NCBI GenBank assembly: GCA_965263285.1
Contig: CBDHHD010000004.1
Location: forward strand, 620,001-684,000
From: JASGCP01 sp965263285
GTDB lineage: Bacteria > Bacteroidota > Bacteroidia > Chitinophagales > Chitinophagaceae
Direction: 5' to 3'
Length of the DNA stretch: 64,000 bases
Shown: positions 23,669 through 31,918 of the stretch, piece by piece
Layout: every line of letters starts with the position of its first letter
Numbering within the stretch: position 1 is the first letter of the stretch
The notes under the pieces: model-generated
Databases searched by the model: none
What the model was told of the DNA's origin: nothing
Seen by the model: the letters and a program-made list of their open reading frames with translations, nothing else
Made by a program: the position numbers and the translations under genes

Positions 23669-24979
23669 CTACCTACCAATAGAATAATATTCAAATCCAT
23701 TTTTTCTCATTTGATTCGGATCATATAAATTACGCCCATCAAATATGAGTGAGTTCTTTAACAATTTACCTATATAATTAAAATCAGGGGTTCTAAATTC
23801 ATTCCACTCTGTGCAAATAATTAAGGCATCAGCTTCGCGAAGTGCATCATAAGACAACGATGTAAATTGAACAAGCGGATTATTTGAAAATACTTTTTTC
23901 GTGTTTTCTATAGCCTCTGGGTCATAAGCAACCACTCTAGCATTTTTTGCTACAAGTTGCCGAATTAAATGCAAAGCAGGCGATTCTCTAATATCATCTG
24001 TATTAGGCTTAAAAGACAACCCCCATATAGCAAAAACCTTCCCTTCTATTTGTTGCTTAAACCACAAGCATATTCTTTTAAACAATATATCTCGTTGTTT
24101 TTCATTAATGTGCTCAACGGCTTCTAGAATTTCAAACTGATATTGCTGTTGTTTGGCAATATGTACAAGTGCTTTTACATCTTTCGGGAAGCAACTCCCT
24201 CCATAGCCAATTCCAGGATATAAAAAACGGTTCCCTATACGAGAATCACTACCCATTCCCTTTCTTACTAAATCTACATTAGCACCCACCTTTTCACATA
24301 TATTAGCGATCTCATTAATAAACGATATCTTTGTTGCCAAAAAAGCATTCGCCGCATATTTTGTTAACTCTGCAGACACTTCATCCATATAAAAAATAGG
24401 ATTTCCTTGCCTTATAAATGGCTGATACAATTCGGTAAGTATATCTTTTGCTTTTTGCGATTGTGTTCCAATGACTACGCGTTCGGGTTTCATAAAATCT
24501 TCTACTGCAAAGCCCTCTCTAAGAAATTCTGGATTGCTTACCACATCCACTTCTCCTTGATAATTTTTCCTGATTTCACATAAAACCTTTTCAGCAGTTC
24601 CAACAGGCACAGTACTTTTATTCACTACCACCACATATTTTTTCAATAAAGTTCCTAATTTATTTGCAACAGACAATACATAGTTTAGATCTGCACTTCC
24701 ATCTTCATTAGGAGGTGTAGGTAACGCCAAAAAAACAATATCAGCTTGTGCAATTCCTTCTTCAATACTAACGGTAAAATGCAATCTCCTCTCCTTGATA
24801 TTTCGTAAAAAGTATCTATCTAATCCAGGTTCAAAAATAGTTATCTCTCCTTTAGATAACTTTTCTATTTTATTTTTATCTGTATCTACACAAATAACTT
24901 GATTACCATTTTCTGCCAGACATGTTCCTGTAACCAAACCAACATATCCACTACCTATTATTACAATCTGCTTCATCAA
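23669..24979 (-). CDS. ugd: UDP-glucose 6-dehydrogenase
   Basis: NAD-dependent two-step oxidation of UDP-glucose to UDP-glucuronate, a precursor for surface polysaccharides. 436 aa, full length. N-terminal Rossmann motif IVIIGSGYVGLVTGTCLAENG; VVNKSTVPVGTAEKV; VSNPEFLREGFAVEDFMKPERVVIG; catalytic cysteine in YPGIGYGGSCFPKDVKALV; C-terminal WGLSFKPNTDDIRESPAL. It is last in a minus-strand group behind two acyl-CoA thioesterases (10 bp gap). Its product could supply uronic acids to the glycan region at 32-50 kb, where an epimerase of the UDP-glucuronate type is encoded. Confidence 0.95.
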   Translation of the reverse strand: MMKQIVIIGSGYVGLVTGTCLAENGNQVICVDTDKNKIEKLSKGEITIFEPGLDRYFLRNIKERRLHFTVSIEEGIAQADIVFLALPTPPNEDGSADLNYVLSVANKLGTLLKKYVVVVNKSTVPVGTAEKVLCEIRKNYQGEVDVVSNPEFLREGFAVEDFMKPERVVIGTQSQKAKDILTELYQPFIRQGNPIFYMDEVSAELTKYAANAFLATKISFINEIANICEKVGANVDLVRKGMGSDSRIGNRFLYPGIGYGGSCFPKDVKALVHIAKQQQYQFEILEAVEHINEKQRDILFKRICLWFKQQIEGKVFAIWGLSFKPNTDDIRESPALHLIRQLVAKNARVVAYDPEAIENTKKVFSNNPLVQFTSLSYDALREADALIICTEWNEFRTPDFNYIGKLLKNSLIFDGRNLYDPNQMRKNGFEYYSIGR

Positions 24980-24989
24980 TTAATTATTT

Positions 24990-25469
24990 TTAACTTACTT
25001 TTATTTCAATTCTTTTATTTCTTCTCTCCATTGCTTCTTCATATCTTTTTTTCTCTATATCTGTTTGAGGTACAAGAGGGATAACAGCACATGCCTTTTC
25101 ATCATCTCCCATAGCTACAAAAGTCATAAACGCTTCGTTACAAACATTTTTTTCTCCTTCTTTAATATTAATACTACTTACAACAACATATACTTCCATA
25201 GATGTTTTAAAAGTTCTTGTTATTATTGCCTTTATATTTACGATTTCACCTAAATAAATAGGTCTTTTAAAAGACAGATGATCTACTGCAATAATTGCAC
25301 AAGGTCTATTTGCATGTTTTCTAGATGCCATACCAGCAGCCATATCCATCCAATACATAAGCTTACCTCCCATTAAATTACCATGATAATTGGTGTCATT
25401 AGGTAAGACTATTTCATTCATTTCTGTTAAAGTTTCCTCGGGTGTTTTACTTACTTGATTGTTAACCAT
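24990..25469 (-). CDS. Acyl-CoA thioesterase (hotdog fold), copy 2
   Basis: Hydrolyses acyl-CoA to free acid and CoA. 159 aa, the size of YciA/BACH-type single hotdog enzymes. Signatures: LPNDTNYHGNLMGGKLMYWMDMAAGMASRKHANRP (active-site loop and hotdog helix) and DHLSFKRPIYLGEIVNIKA, then the TSMEVYVVVSS strand. It is clearly paralogous to the next gene upstream (25540), sharing the C-terminal PLVPQTDIEKKRYEEAMERR pattern, so the pair arose by tandem duplication. This copy keeps the plain HGNLMGG spacing. ugd follows after 10 bp. Confidence 0.9.
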   Translation of the reverse strand: MVNNQVSKTPEETLTEMNEIVLPNDTNYHGNLMGGKLMYWMDMAAGMASRKHANRPCAIIAVDHLSFKRPIYLGEIVNIKAIITRTFKTSMEVYVVVSSINIKEGEKNVCNEAFMTFVAMGDDEKACAVIPLVPQTDIEKKRYEEAMERRNKRIEIKVS

Positions 25470-25539
25470 ATTGCGTATAATTTTTTAACATATAAATCTT
25501 ATTTTCTTCATATACAATAAAATTATTTTCTATTTCTCA

Positions 25540-26025
25540 TTAAATTTTATTTTTTAATCTTGCCTCTCTCCTTTCTAATGCTTCTGCATATCTTTTTTTC
25601 TGTATATCTGTTTGAGGTACAAGTGGCAAGATGGGTATAGGTCGTCCTTTTTCATCAATCGTTACAAAAGTAAAATAAGCTTCGTTACAAATTCTTTTCT
25701 CGCCTGTTATACTTATGCTGGTTACAATAATGTAAATCTCCATAGATGTTTTAAATGTCCTAGTCATTACTGCCTGAAGATGAACTATTTCACCCAAATA
25801 AATAGGTCTCGTAAAGGACAATTGATCAACAGAAACAGTTACACAAGCTCTATTACAATGCTTTCTTGAAACAATAGCTGCTGCAATATCCATCCAATGC
25901 ATTAATCTACCTCCTATTAATCTACCTTTAAAATTGCCATACCATTCAGTATCATTAGGCAATACTAATTCACTCATTTCTGTATAACTGTCATCGGGTG
26001 TTTTACTCATCTTTTCATCATTCAT
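25540..26025 (-). CDS. Acyl-CoA thioesterase (hotdog fold), copy 1
   Basis: 161-aa paralogue of the downstream thioesterase. It has LPNDTEWYGNFKGRLIGGRLMHWMDIAAAIVSRKHCNRA, where the active-site loop carries a short insertion (GNFKGRLIGG instead of GNLMGG), and DQLSFTRPIYLGEIVHLQA. The loop change may alter substrate preference. C-terminal LPLVPQTDIQKKRYAEALERRE. It is first gene of the thioesterase-thioesterase-ugd group, with 70 bp between the paralogues. Start ATG at 26025. Confidence 0.88.
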   Translation of the reverse strand: MNDEKMSKTPDDSYTEMSELVLPNDTEWYGNFKGRLIGGRLMHWMDIAAAIVSRKHCNRACVTVSVDQLSFTRPIYLGEIVHLQAVMTRTFKTSMEIYIIVTSISITGEKRICNEAYFTFVTIDEKGRPIPILPLVPQTDIQKKRYAEALERREARLKNKI

Positions 26026-26106
26026 GGCGACAAATAGTAATTAATTATTTATTAAGGAACAAAAATAATTCTTTTTTTTATATCTAGCCTATTTTATAGA
26101 CACCAT

Positions 26107-26427
26107 GGCTACATCTTTTTTTGAGGTGCTGGGGGGGGGATTTGTGTTTTTTGTAATTACTCAGGTATAGGTTCATCATTTATTTTTTATATCCTTTTCT
26201 TTCTTTTGTCTTCTCCACATTCTCGCTGGTCGCTTCGCTCACCTCGTTTTATAACGCTCTTTATCTGAGGGCAGTCCTCATCAGACATTTCCTATTATTT
26301 CCATGTTTATATTTATTTAATAATCCATGCTTCCAGCACCTCAAAAAAAGAGGTAGCCAAAAATAAATTGGTTTTTTTTTAAAAATATATTATCTTTGTC
26401 GTTGCTCACTAAAAAAATCGTTATACC
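26107..26427 (+). repeat. Core copy with central deletion plus family-B right end
   Basis: Starts ggctacatctttttttgaggtgctgg at 26107. The TTTCTTTCTTTTGT hairpin is cut short and joins directly to CTCCACATTCTCGCTGGTCGC, so the left arms and the loop are gone. The right end is complete (26358), followed by the family-B subterminal stretch and end at 26427 (aaaaaaatcgttatacc). The rest of the 26026-26542 gap shows only a diverged core remnant (cctgagtaatg...cgcctcaaaaaagatttagc). Confidence 0.75.
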
Positions 26428-26542
26428 GTATTTTTGTTTTTATAACTGCTTAAATATAACAAAACGAATACTAATGTATACCTGAGTAATGATAAGAATA
26501 TAAATACCCCCTATCGCCTCAAAAAAGATTTAGCTCTCCTAC

Positions 26543-27253
26543 TTATATCGCTTGTAAAATAGATGGTAATTCTATTTGAGCTTGTTGATAATCATCAGGC
26601 ACTCCTATATCAATAAAATAATTATCTTGTAGAAAAGCAAACAAAGACATTCGTTTTACATGTATCATAAACACATCTTGCTCAATAGAAAAAGGAGCTT
26701 CTAATATATACTCATCTAAAAAATTTCTTTGTACCCACATATAACCACCACTAATCCATCCTTCAACAACAAGTTGTTTTTCTTTAAATGATTCAATGCG
26801 ATAAGTATGTGCATCCCATTCTACTATTCCATAACGGCTTACCTCTCTCATTCTTTTTAACGCCATTGTACATGCGCTCTGATGATGGATATGAAACGCA
26901 TACATAGATGCTATGTCCACTTTAAAAAAGGAATCTCCATTTACAATAAAAACATTTGATTCTTTACATCGTAGCAATGCTAATTGTATGGCTCCTCCTG
27001 TTCCTAAAGGTTCTTTTTCAATTACGATATCATAAGACAAATAAGGAAAGTAATTATTTAAAAAGACTACTACTTTTTCGTGCTGGTAGCCTAAAGAAAA
27101 CACAAAACGAGTAAATCCTTGCCCAATCAAATAACGAATAAGGTAATATAAAAAAGGGTTCTCCCCTATTGGAGCAAGCACTTTAGGTACATGAGATACC
27201 ATCGAACGCAACCTTGTTCCCAATCCGCCCGCTAAAATAACTACTTCCTTCAT
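26543..27253 (-). CDS. Sugar-phosphate nucleotidyltransferase (HddC/RmlA-like)
   Basis: Transfers a nucleotide to a sugar 1-phosphate to make an NDP-sugar. The 236-aa length is that of the short HddC-type (heptose-1-P guanylyltransferase) or glucose-1-P transferases with no beta-helix tail. Motifs: VILAGGLGTRLRSMVSHVPKVLAPIG (nucleotide-binding loop and catalytic Lys), EPLGTGGAIQLALL, FIVNGDSFFKVD (metal site) and the GGYMWV strand. The substrate is not determinable. It lies 5 bp after the flavin oxidoreductase gene on the same strand. Confidence 0.85.
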   Translation of the reverse strand: MKEVVILAGGLGTRLRSMVSHVPKVLAPIGENPFLYYLIRYLIGQGFTRFVFSLGYQHEKVVVFLNNYFPYLSYDIVIEKEPLGTGGAIQLALLRCKESNVFIVNGDSFFKVDIASMYAFHIHHQSACTMALKRMREVSRYGIVEWDAHTYRIESFKEKQLVVEGWISGGYMWVQRNFLDEYILEAPFSIEQDVFMIHVKRMSLFAFLQDNYFIDIGVPDDYQQAQIELPSILQAI

Positions 27254-27258
27254 GGAAT

Positions 27259-28212
27259 CTATTTTATTGTCTCAAATTTCTCTATTACTTGAAGAAACTC
27301 ATTCCACACCTCATGAACAATGTCGGCTGCCGATTTAATATCATTAATTAAACTACTTACTTGACCAATTTCTAACTCTCCATTTTCTATATCTCCCTCA
27401 AACATACCTTTCTTAGCCTTGCCACGACCCAATAAACTGCTTAGTTCTTCTACATTAGCACCTTGTTCTTCTACTTTTTTTATTTCTGTTGCAAAACGAT
27501 TATTTAACAACCTAGTAGGTCCTATTTTCTTTAATTGCAACATGGTTTCCCCTTCTTTTGCTTTAACAACTGCTGTTTTAAAAGAATCATGAGAAGATGC
27601 TTCATGAGTACAAACAAAACGACTACCCATTTGAACAGCATCGGCACCTAAGGCTAATGCCGCTGCCATTTGCTTGCCATTTGCAATACCCCCTGCTGCA
27701 ATCACAGGTATATTAACTGCTGAACAAACAGATGGCACCAACACCATCGTTGTTGTTTCCTCTATTCCATTATGCCCCCCTGCTTCAAACCCTTCGGCTA
27801 CTACCGCATCACAACCTGCTTCCTCTGCTTTTAAAGCAAATCTCATACTACTCACTACATGAACAACTTTACATTGATGTTGATGAAGCAACGCTGTCCA
27901 AGTTTTTGGATTACCAGCACTCGTAAAAACAATAGGCACTTTTTCATTTATAATCGTCTCGATATGTTTATCTATATCAGAATATAACAAAGGCAAATTT
28001 ACTCCATAAGGTTTGTTTGTAGCCGCTTTACATTTGCGAACATGTTCTATCAAAGTATCAGGGTGCATACTACCTGCTCCTATAAGTCCTAATCCCCCTG
28101 CATTACTCACAGCAGAAGCAAGCCTCCAACCGCTTGCCCAAACCATACCCGCCTGAATGATAGGATATTGAGTATTAAATAATTTACAAACACGATTATT
28201 ATAAAGTGCCAT
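27259..28212 (-). CDS. FMN-dependent nitronate monooxygenase / FabK-like oxidoreductase
   Basis: TIM-barrel flavoenzyme of 317 aa. It is either a 2-nitropropane dioxygenase-type nitronate monooxygenase or a FabK-type enoyl-ACP reductase II; the two are hard to separate by eye. Seen: YPIIQAGMVWASGWRLASAVSNAGGLGLIGAG at the N-terminus, VVAEGFEAGGHNG (flavin phosphate/active-site loop), IPVIAAGGIANGKQMAAALALGADAVQMGSRFVCTHEA (FMN phosphate site). The AGGHNG loop is common to both. Flanked at close spacing by two sugar nucleotidyltransferase genes on the same strand, apparently a mixed operon. Confidence 0.8.
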   Translation of the reverse strand: MALYNNRVCKLFNTQYPIIQAGMVWASGWRLASAVSNAGGLGLIGAGSMHPDTLIEHVRKCKAATNKPYGVNLPLLYSDIDKHIETIINEKVPIVFTSAGNPKTWTALLHQHQCKVVHVVSSMRFALKAEEAGCDAVVAEGFEAGGHNGIEETTTMVLVPSVCSAVNIPVIAAGGIANGKQMAAALALGADAVQMGSRFVCTHEASSHDSFKTAVVKAKEGETMLQLKKIGPTRLLNNRFATEIKKVEEQGANVEELSSLLGRGKAKKGMFEGDIENGELEIGQVSSLINDIKSAADIVHEVWNEFLQVIEKFETIK

Positions 28213-28246
28213 AAGCTACTCATTTAAACTTAATAAAACAAAACCA

Positions 28247-29245
28247 TTACCCAAAATCAATTTCCGTATTATCTCCTATATTAAGCGTACGACTTAATCC
28301 TTGTACAACCACATCATTCCCTATAATAGAATCATTCAATACCACTTCTTGCAAATTGGTAAAAGAACCTACTATTGTCTTTCTTACAATTGACTGATTA
28401 ATATGTGTATTATTTCCAATCGTAACATCAGGACCAATAACTGAATTGCAGATACTACAATGTTCACCAATAATTACAGGAGGTATAATAATTGTATTTT
28501 CAAAACTATGCACTTTAAATTCATCCTTATAAAATTTATTTAATAAAAATGAGTTTACTTCTAAAATAGTTTCTTTTTTACCACAATCATACCAACTTTT
28601 TATTTTAAAAGCCTTAAAACAAATATGCTTTTGTATCATTTCTTCTATTGCATCAGTAAGATAATAATAATGCTTAGATGTCGTATTCTTTTCATCTGTT
28701 AATATAGTTAATACATCAAATAGCATGGTCGTGTCATTAATAAGATACAAGCCCACTAATGCAAAATTACTTTTAGGAATCTCAGGCTTTTCTATTACTT
28801 TTATAATGTTATTAAACTCGTCTAACATGGCAACACCAAAGCGTTGCGGATTGTCTACTCGCTTCACACCCAATAAATTATCACTACTATTAATTAATTG
28901 ATTAACATCATATTCACAAATGCTATCTCCTAAAACAATCAACATTTTTTCACCTATATTAATATATGGCTTTGCTAATAAAACAGCATGCGCTGTTCCT
29001 AATCTTTCTTTTTGATATACAAAAAGAGCATTAATATGTGGATAGGTATGCCTTACAAACTCTTCTACCTTATCCCCCAAGTACCCTACAATAAAAATAA
29101 AGTCTTTTATACCGGCATTATACAGATGCTCAATATTAATACCTATAACCGTTTTACCCGCAATAGGAATAAGAGATTTAGGTTGACTAAGCGTATGTGG
29201 CCTCAATACCTTTCCGCTACCAGCAATAGGAATAATAACTTTCAC
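28247..29245 (-). CDS. Sugar-1-phosphate nucleotidyltransferase with beta-helix tail
   Basis: 332-aa nucleotidyltransferase. N-terminal domain: VIIPIAGSGKVLRPHTLSQPKSLIPIAGKTV, GTAHAVLLAKPYI and IVLGDSICEYDV; C-terminal left-handed beta-helix of hexapeptide repeats (IIPPVIIGEHCSICNSVIGPDVTIGNNTHI). This architecture fits glucose-1-P thymidylyl/uridylyltransferases. The start is taken as GTG 29245, because the conserved VKVIIPIAGSG begins there; an upstream ATG at 29263 would add only MFYICY. First gene of the minus-strand group 29245-26543. Confidence 0.85.
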   Translation of the reverse strand: MKVIIPIAGSGKVLRPHTLSQPKSLIPIAGKTVIGINIEHLYNAGIKDFIFIVGYLGDKVEEFVRHTYPHINALFVYQKERLGTAHAVLLAKPYINIGEKMLIVLGDSICEYDVNQLINSSDNLLGVKRVDNPQRFGVAMLDEFNNIIKVIEKPEIPKSNFALVGLYLINDTTMLFDVLTILTDEKNTTSKHYYYLTDAIEEMIQKHICFKAFKIKSWYDCGKKETILEVNSFLLNKFYKDEFKVHSFENTIIIPPVIIGEHCSICNSVIGPDVTIGNNTHINQSIVRKTIVGSFTNLQEVVLNDSIIGNDVVVQGLSRTLNIGDNTEIDFG

Positions 29246-29296
29246 ATAACAAATATAAAACAAAAAAAAGAAACAATAATTAATATTAAATTATAG

Positions 29297-29678
29297 GGCT
29301 ACATCCTTTTTTAAGGCGCTAAGAGATTTTTAATAAATGTCAACTACTCAATGTATAGGTTCATACTCGTTTTTTATATCTTTTTCTTTCTTTTGTCTTG
29401 ATACAAAAGAAAGAAACAAAGAAAAAATCAAGCCTGCAGATAAAGAGCTACAAAACTACTGCTCGCTAGACTAGCGAGAATGAATGGGAGGTAAATTTGT
29501 AACGCTCTTTATCTGAGGGCAGTCCTCATCAGATATTTCCTATTATTTCCATATTTATATATATGTAATAATCCATGCTTCCAGCACCTCAAAAAAAGAT
29601 ATAACCCATATTGTTTTTACAAATATCCATTTTATTTTGTATCTTTGCATACTCCCTCACACTAAATTTAGTTATGCC
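29297..29678 (+). repeat. Chimeric core: deleted centre, family-A right end only
   Basis: Starts as an isolated core (ggctacatccttttttaagg) with no MITE end. After GAATGAATGGGAGG it jumps to TTTGTAACGCTCTTTATC, losing the central arms. The right side is a complete family-A right end (attgtttttacaaatatcc ... ttatgcc, 29678). The mismatch between sides indicates recombination between two element copies. The 29264-29730 gap contains nothing else. Confidence 0.75.
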
Positions 29679-29730
29679 CATTTTAAAAACAACCACCTCA
29701 AATACAGGTTTCGTATTTATTCTTTACATT

Positions 29731-30096
29731 TTAATATTGACCTATACTTAACAATACTAGGGTGCATGCATATAGCGTTTCTATATTATTTTGCTTAGCA
29801 AGCATCACTAAATCATCATTCTCCGCTCCGGGATTAAAAATAATACGAACAGGTTTTTGCGACAATATATAATTATAATATTGTTGTTGTTGCAATGCAT
29901 TAAGGTATAGTGTAACCGTATGCAACAAAGGTATATCTATTGGAGATTGTTCTATAGGAACATGTGAGATACTCCCCTTCTTATTCCCAATAGCCACCAC
30001 AGGATGCTGATGTAATAGCAACTGCTGAACAGCTTTATAACTATAGCGCTCGGGATTTGAAGAGGCACCTAATACAAGCGTTTTCTTTTTAGTCAT
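29731..30096 (-). CDS. CoA-binding domain protein (YccU-like)
   Basis: 121-aa single Rossmann-like CoA-binding domain. Visible features: KTLVLGASSNPERYSYKAVQQLLLHQHPVVAIG (nucleotide-loop helix), IPLLHTVTLYLNALQQQQYYNYILS and the IIFNPGAENDDLVMLAKQNNIE segment typical of this family. The biochemical role of YccU-type proteins is unknown. The start codon is 2 bp from the stop of the transketolase gene, so the two are probably co-translated, a place where the C-terminal transketolase subunit would be expected instead. Confidence 0.8.
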   Translation of the reverse strand: MTKKKTLVLGASSNPERYSYKAVQQLLLHQHPVVAIGNKKGSISHVPIEQSPIDIPLLHTVTLYLNALQQQQYYNYILSQKPVRIIFNPGAENDDLVMLAKQNNIETLYACTLVLLSIGQY

Positions 30097-30098
30097 CT

Positions 30099-30944
30099 TT
30101 AATAATCTTTTAATGTACTGGGCAATTGCTGAAGTGCCAATTGTAACTGCTCGTTATTAGGAGCTACCCCATGCCATTTATGGCTATTCTCCATAAAGTC
30201 AACTCCTTTGCCCATTATCGTTTTCATGATAATCATAATTGGCTTACCCTTATAAGTAGCTTGCTGTGCTTGCTTTAAAACTTCCATTACCGCTTCTATA
30301 TCATTGCCATTCATCTCCATTACATGCCAATTAAAAGCGAGTAACTTTTGTTTCATATCTCCTAACGATAAGATATCGTTAGTAGGTCCATCTATTTGTT
30401 GTCCATTATAATCAATGATAGCAATGAGATTATCTACTTTATGATGTGCGGCAAACATACATGCTTCCCATATCTGCCCTTCTTGACATTCGCCATCTCC
30501 CAATAAACAAAACACGCATTGCTTATCTTGGTTATATTTCTTGCTCAATGCCGCTCCTATAGACACACTTAATCCTTGCCCCAATGATCCTGATGCCACA
30601 CGCACCCCAGGCAAATGTGTGTGTGAAGTAGGATGACCTTGTAATCTACTATTAATTTTTCTAAAAGTACTCAATTCATCTACAGAAAAATAGCCCGCAC
30701 GCGCCAATACCGAATAGAATACAGGAGAAATATGCCCATTGCTTAAAAAAAATATATCTTCCCCTCGCCCATCTATCTGAAATGGCTGTGCCTGATGCTT
30801 GAGAATATGAAAATAGAGCACTACAAATAATTCAACGCAACCTAGCGATCCTCCTGGATGTCCACTCTGTACCCCATGCACCATTCGTACAATATCTCTT
30901 CTCACTTGTATACACATTTCTTTTAATGCAACTAACGAAAGCAT
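30099..30944 (-). CDS. Transketolase, N-terminal subunit
   Basis: Half of a split transketolase: the 281-aa ThDP-binding N-terminal subunit. Motifs: VRRDIVRMVHGVQSGHPGGSLGCVELFVVLYF, LSNGHISPVFYSVLARAGY, ASGSLGQGLSVSIGAAL and the ThDP motif LLGDGECQEGQIWEACMFAAHHKVDNLIAIIDYNGQQIDG. A longer frame reaches 30986, but a TATTTTTG -7 element (30969-30962) lies inside it and the family begins near LVALKEMCIQVRRD, so ATG 30944 is preferred. The C-terminal half (Pyr and C domains) is not adjacent or anywhere in this window. Confidence 0.92.
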   Translation of the reverse strand: MLSLVALKEMCIQVRRDIVRMVHGVQSGHPGGSLGCVELFVVLYFHILKHQAQPFQIDGRGEDIFFLSNGHISPVFYSVLARAGYFSVDELSTFRKINSRLQGHPTSHTHLPGVRVASGSLGQGLSVSIGAALSKKYNQDKQCVFCLLGDGECQEGQIWEACMFAAHHKVDNLIAIIDYNGQQIDGPTNDILSLGDMKQKLLAFNWHVMEMNGNDIEAVMEVLKQAQQATYKGKPIMIIMKTIMGKGVDFMENSHKWHGVAPNNEQLQLALQQLPSTLKDY

Positions 30945-30961
30945 AATAATAGTATTTTTGG

Positions 30962-30969
30962 CAAAAATA
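30962..30969 (-). promoter_or_regulatory. Putative -7 box TATTTTTG of the transketolase gene
   Basis: Minus-strand TATTTTTG lies 18 bp before ATG 30944. It supports that start over the longer frame. No TTG at 19 bp. Confidence 0.4.
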
Positions 30970-31090
30970 ACGAAATAGTAAAGCAACTACTATAATAACT
31001 ATATAAAAATGTTCTACTCCATTAGCTTCTTTTCTTCATTATTAAAATATTATTTAACACACCACCCTTAACATTTTAAATAAATAGCGT

Positions 31091-31723
31091 TTATTTAGGC
31101 TGTGGCGTATATCTTAAATAAGGCTTTATTTCTTTTACTCCTTTTGCAAATTTCTTTTTTGCATCTTCAGTAGAAACAGAAGGCGGGATAATCACATCTT
31201 CTCCCAATTTCCAATCTGCTGGAGTAGCAATATTAAACTCACTAGACAACTGCAAAGCATCTATTACACGAAGCACTTCAACAAAATTTCTTCCTACAGA
31301 AGGAGGATAAGTAATGGTTAATTTTACTTTTTTATCCGGGCCAATAATAAATAAAGATCGCACCGTTACCATTTCGGAAGTATTAGGATGAATCATACCA
31401 TATAACTTGGCAATAGACTTATCTTCATCAGCAATAATGGGGAAGTTAACAGTAACACATTGGGTTTCATTAATATCATTTGACCAACCTTTATGCCTAT
31501 CTACTTGGTCAACGCTTAACGCTAACACTTTCACATTTCTTTTATCAAATTCAGATTTTAAGGCTGCTGTTTTACCTAGCTCTGTTGTGCAAACAGGGGT
31601 ATAATCGGCAGGATGAGAAAAAAACACACACCAGCTGTTACCCACATACTCATAAAAATCAATATTTCCTATTGAACTCTTTGCTTTAAAATTGGGAGCA
31701 ATATCCCCTAATAAAAGACTCAT
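31091..31723 (-). CDS. 1-Cys peroxiredoxin (Prx6 type)
   Basis: Thiol peroxidase reducing H2O2 and organic hydroperoxides. 210 aa, the length of Prx6-group enzymes with their extra C-terminal domain. The peroxidatic cysteine is in FFSHPADYTPVCTTELGKTAAL; VKVLALSVDQVDRHKGWSNDI and FPIIADEDKSIAKLYGMIHP follow; C-terminal VLRVIDALQLS and TPADWKLGEDVIIPPS are Prx6-like. The only other cysteine (TQCVTVNFP) is not at a resolving position, so it is probably 1-Cys. It lies alone, with a possible -7 box TACTTTTG at 31773-31766. Confidence 0.93.
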   Translation of the reverse strand: MSLLLGDIAPNFKAKSSIGNIDFYEYVGNSWCVFFSHPADYTPVCTTELGKTAALKSEFDKRNVKVLALSVDQVDRHKGWSNDINETQCVTVNFPIIADEDKSIAKLYGMIHPNTSEMVTVRSLFIIGPDKKVKLTITYPPSVGRNFVEVLRVIDALQLSSEFNIATPADWKLGEDVIIPPSVSTEDAKKKFAKGVKEIKPYLRYTPQPK

Positions 31724-31828
31724 AAATATATCGTTTTAAAAGTGAACAAATATTTTTTACAAATGCAAAAGTAACATAATTTATAAAAGAAATAATTTAT
31801 ATTTTTTCTTGGCTACTACTAAGGATAT

Positions 31829-31861
31829 ACAATATTATATTATATTATATTATATTATTAA
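31829..31861. repeat. Pentanucleotide microsatellite (ATATT)n
   Basis: About six copies of ATATT lie about 60 bp before the FAD oxidoreductase start codon, the first gene of the glycan region. Slippage there could affect promoter spacing; there is no evidence that it does. Confidence 0.7.
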
Positions 31862-31918
31862 TTTCTCCACTACTTATTTAAAAAAAAATCATATCTTCGC
31901 ACAATATTAATCAATAAC

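Noticed and set aside
29246..29263. ATG 29263 as the start of the nucleotidyltransferase
   Set aside because: It would add MFYICY before the conserved VKVIIPIAGSG N-terminus; GTG 29245 fits the family better.
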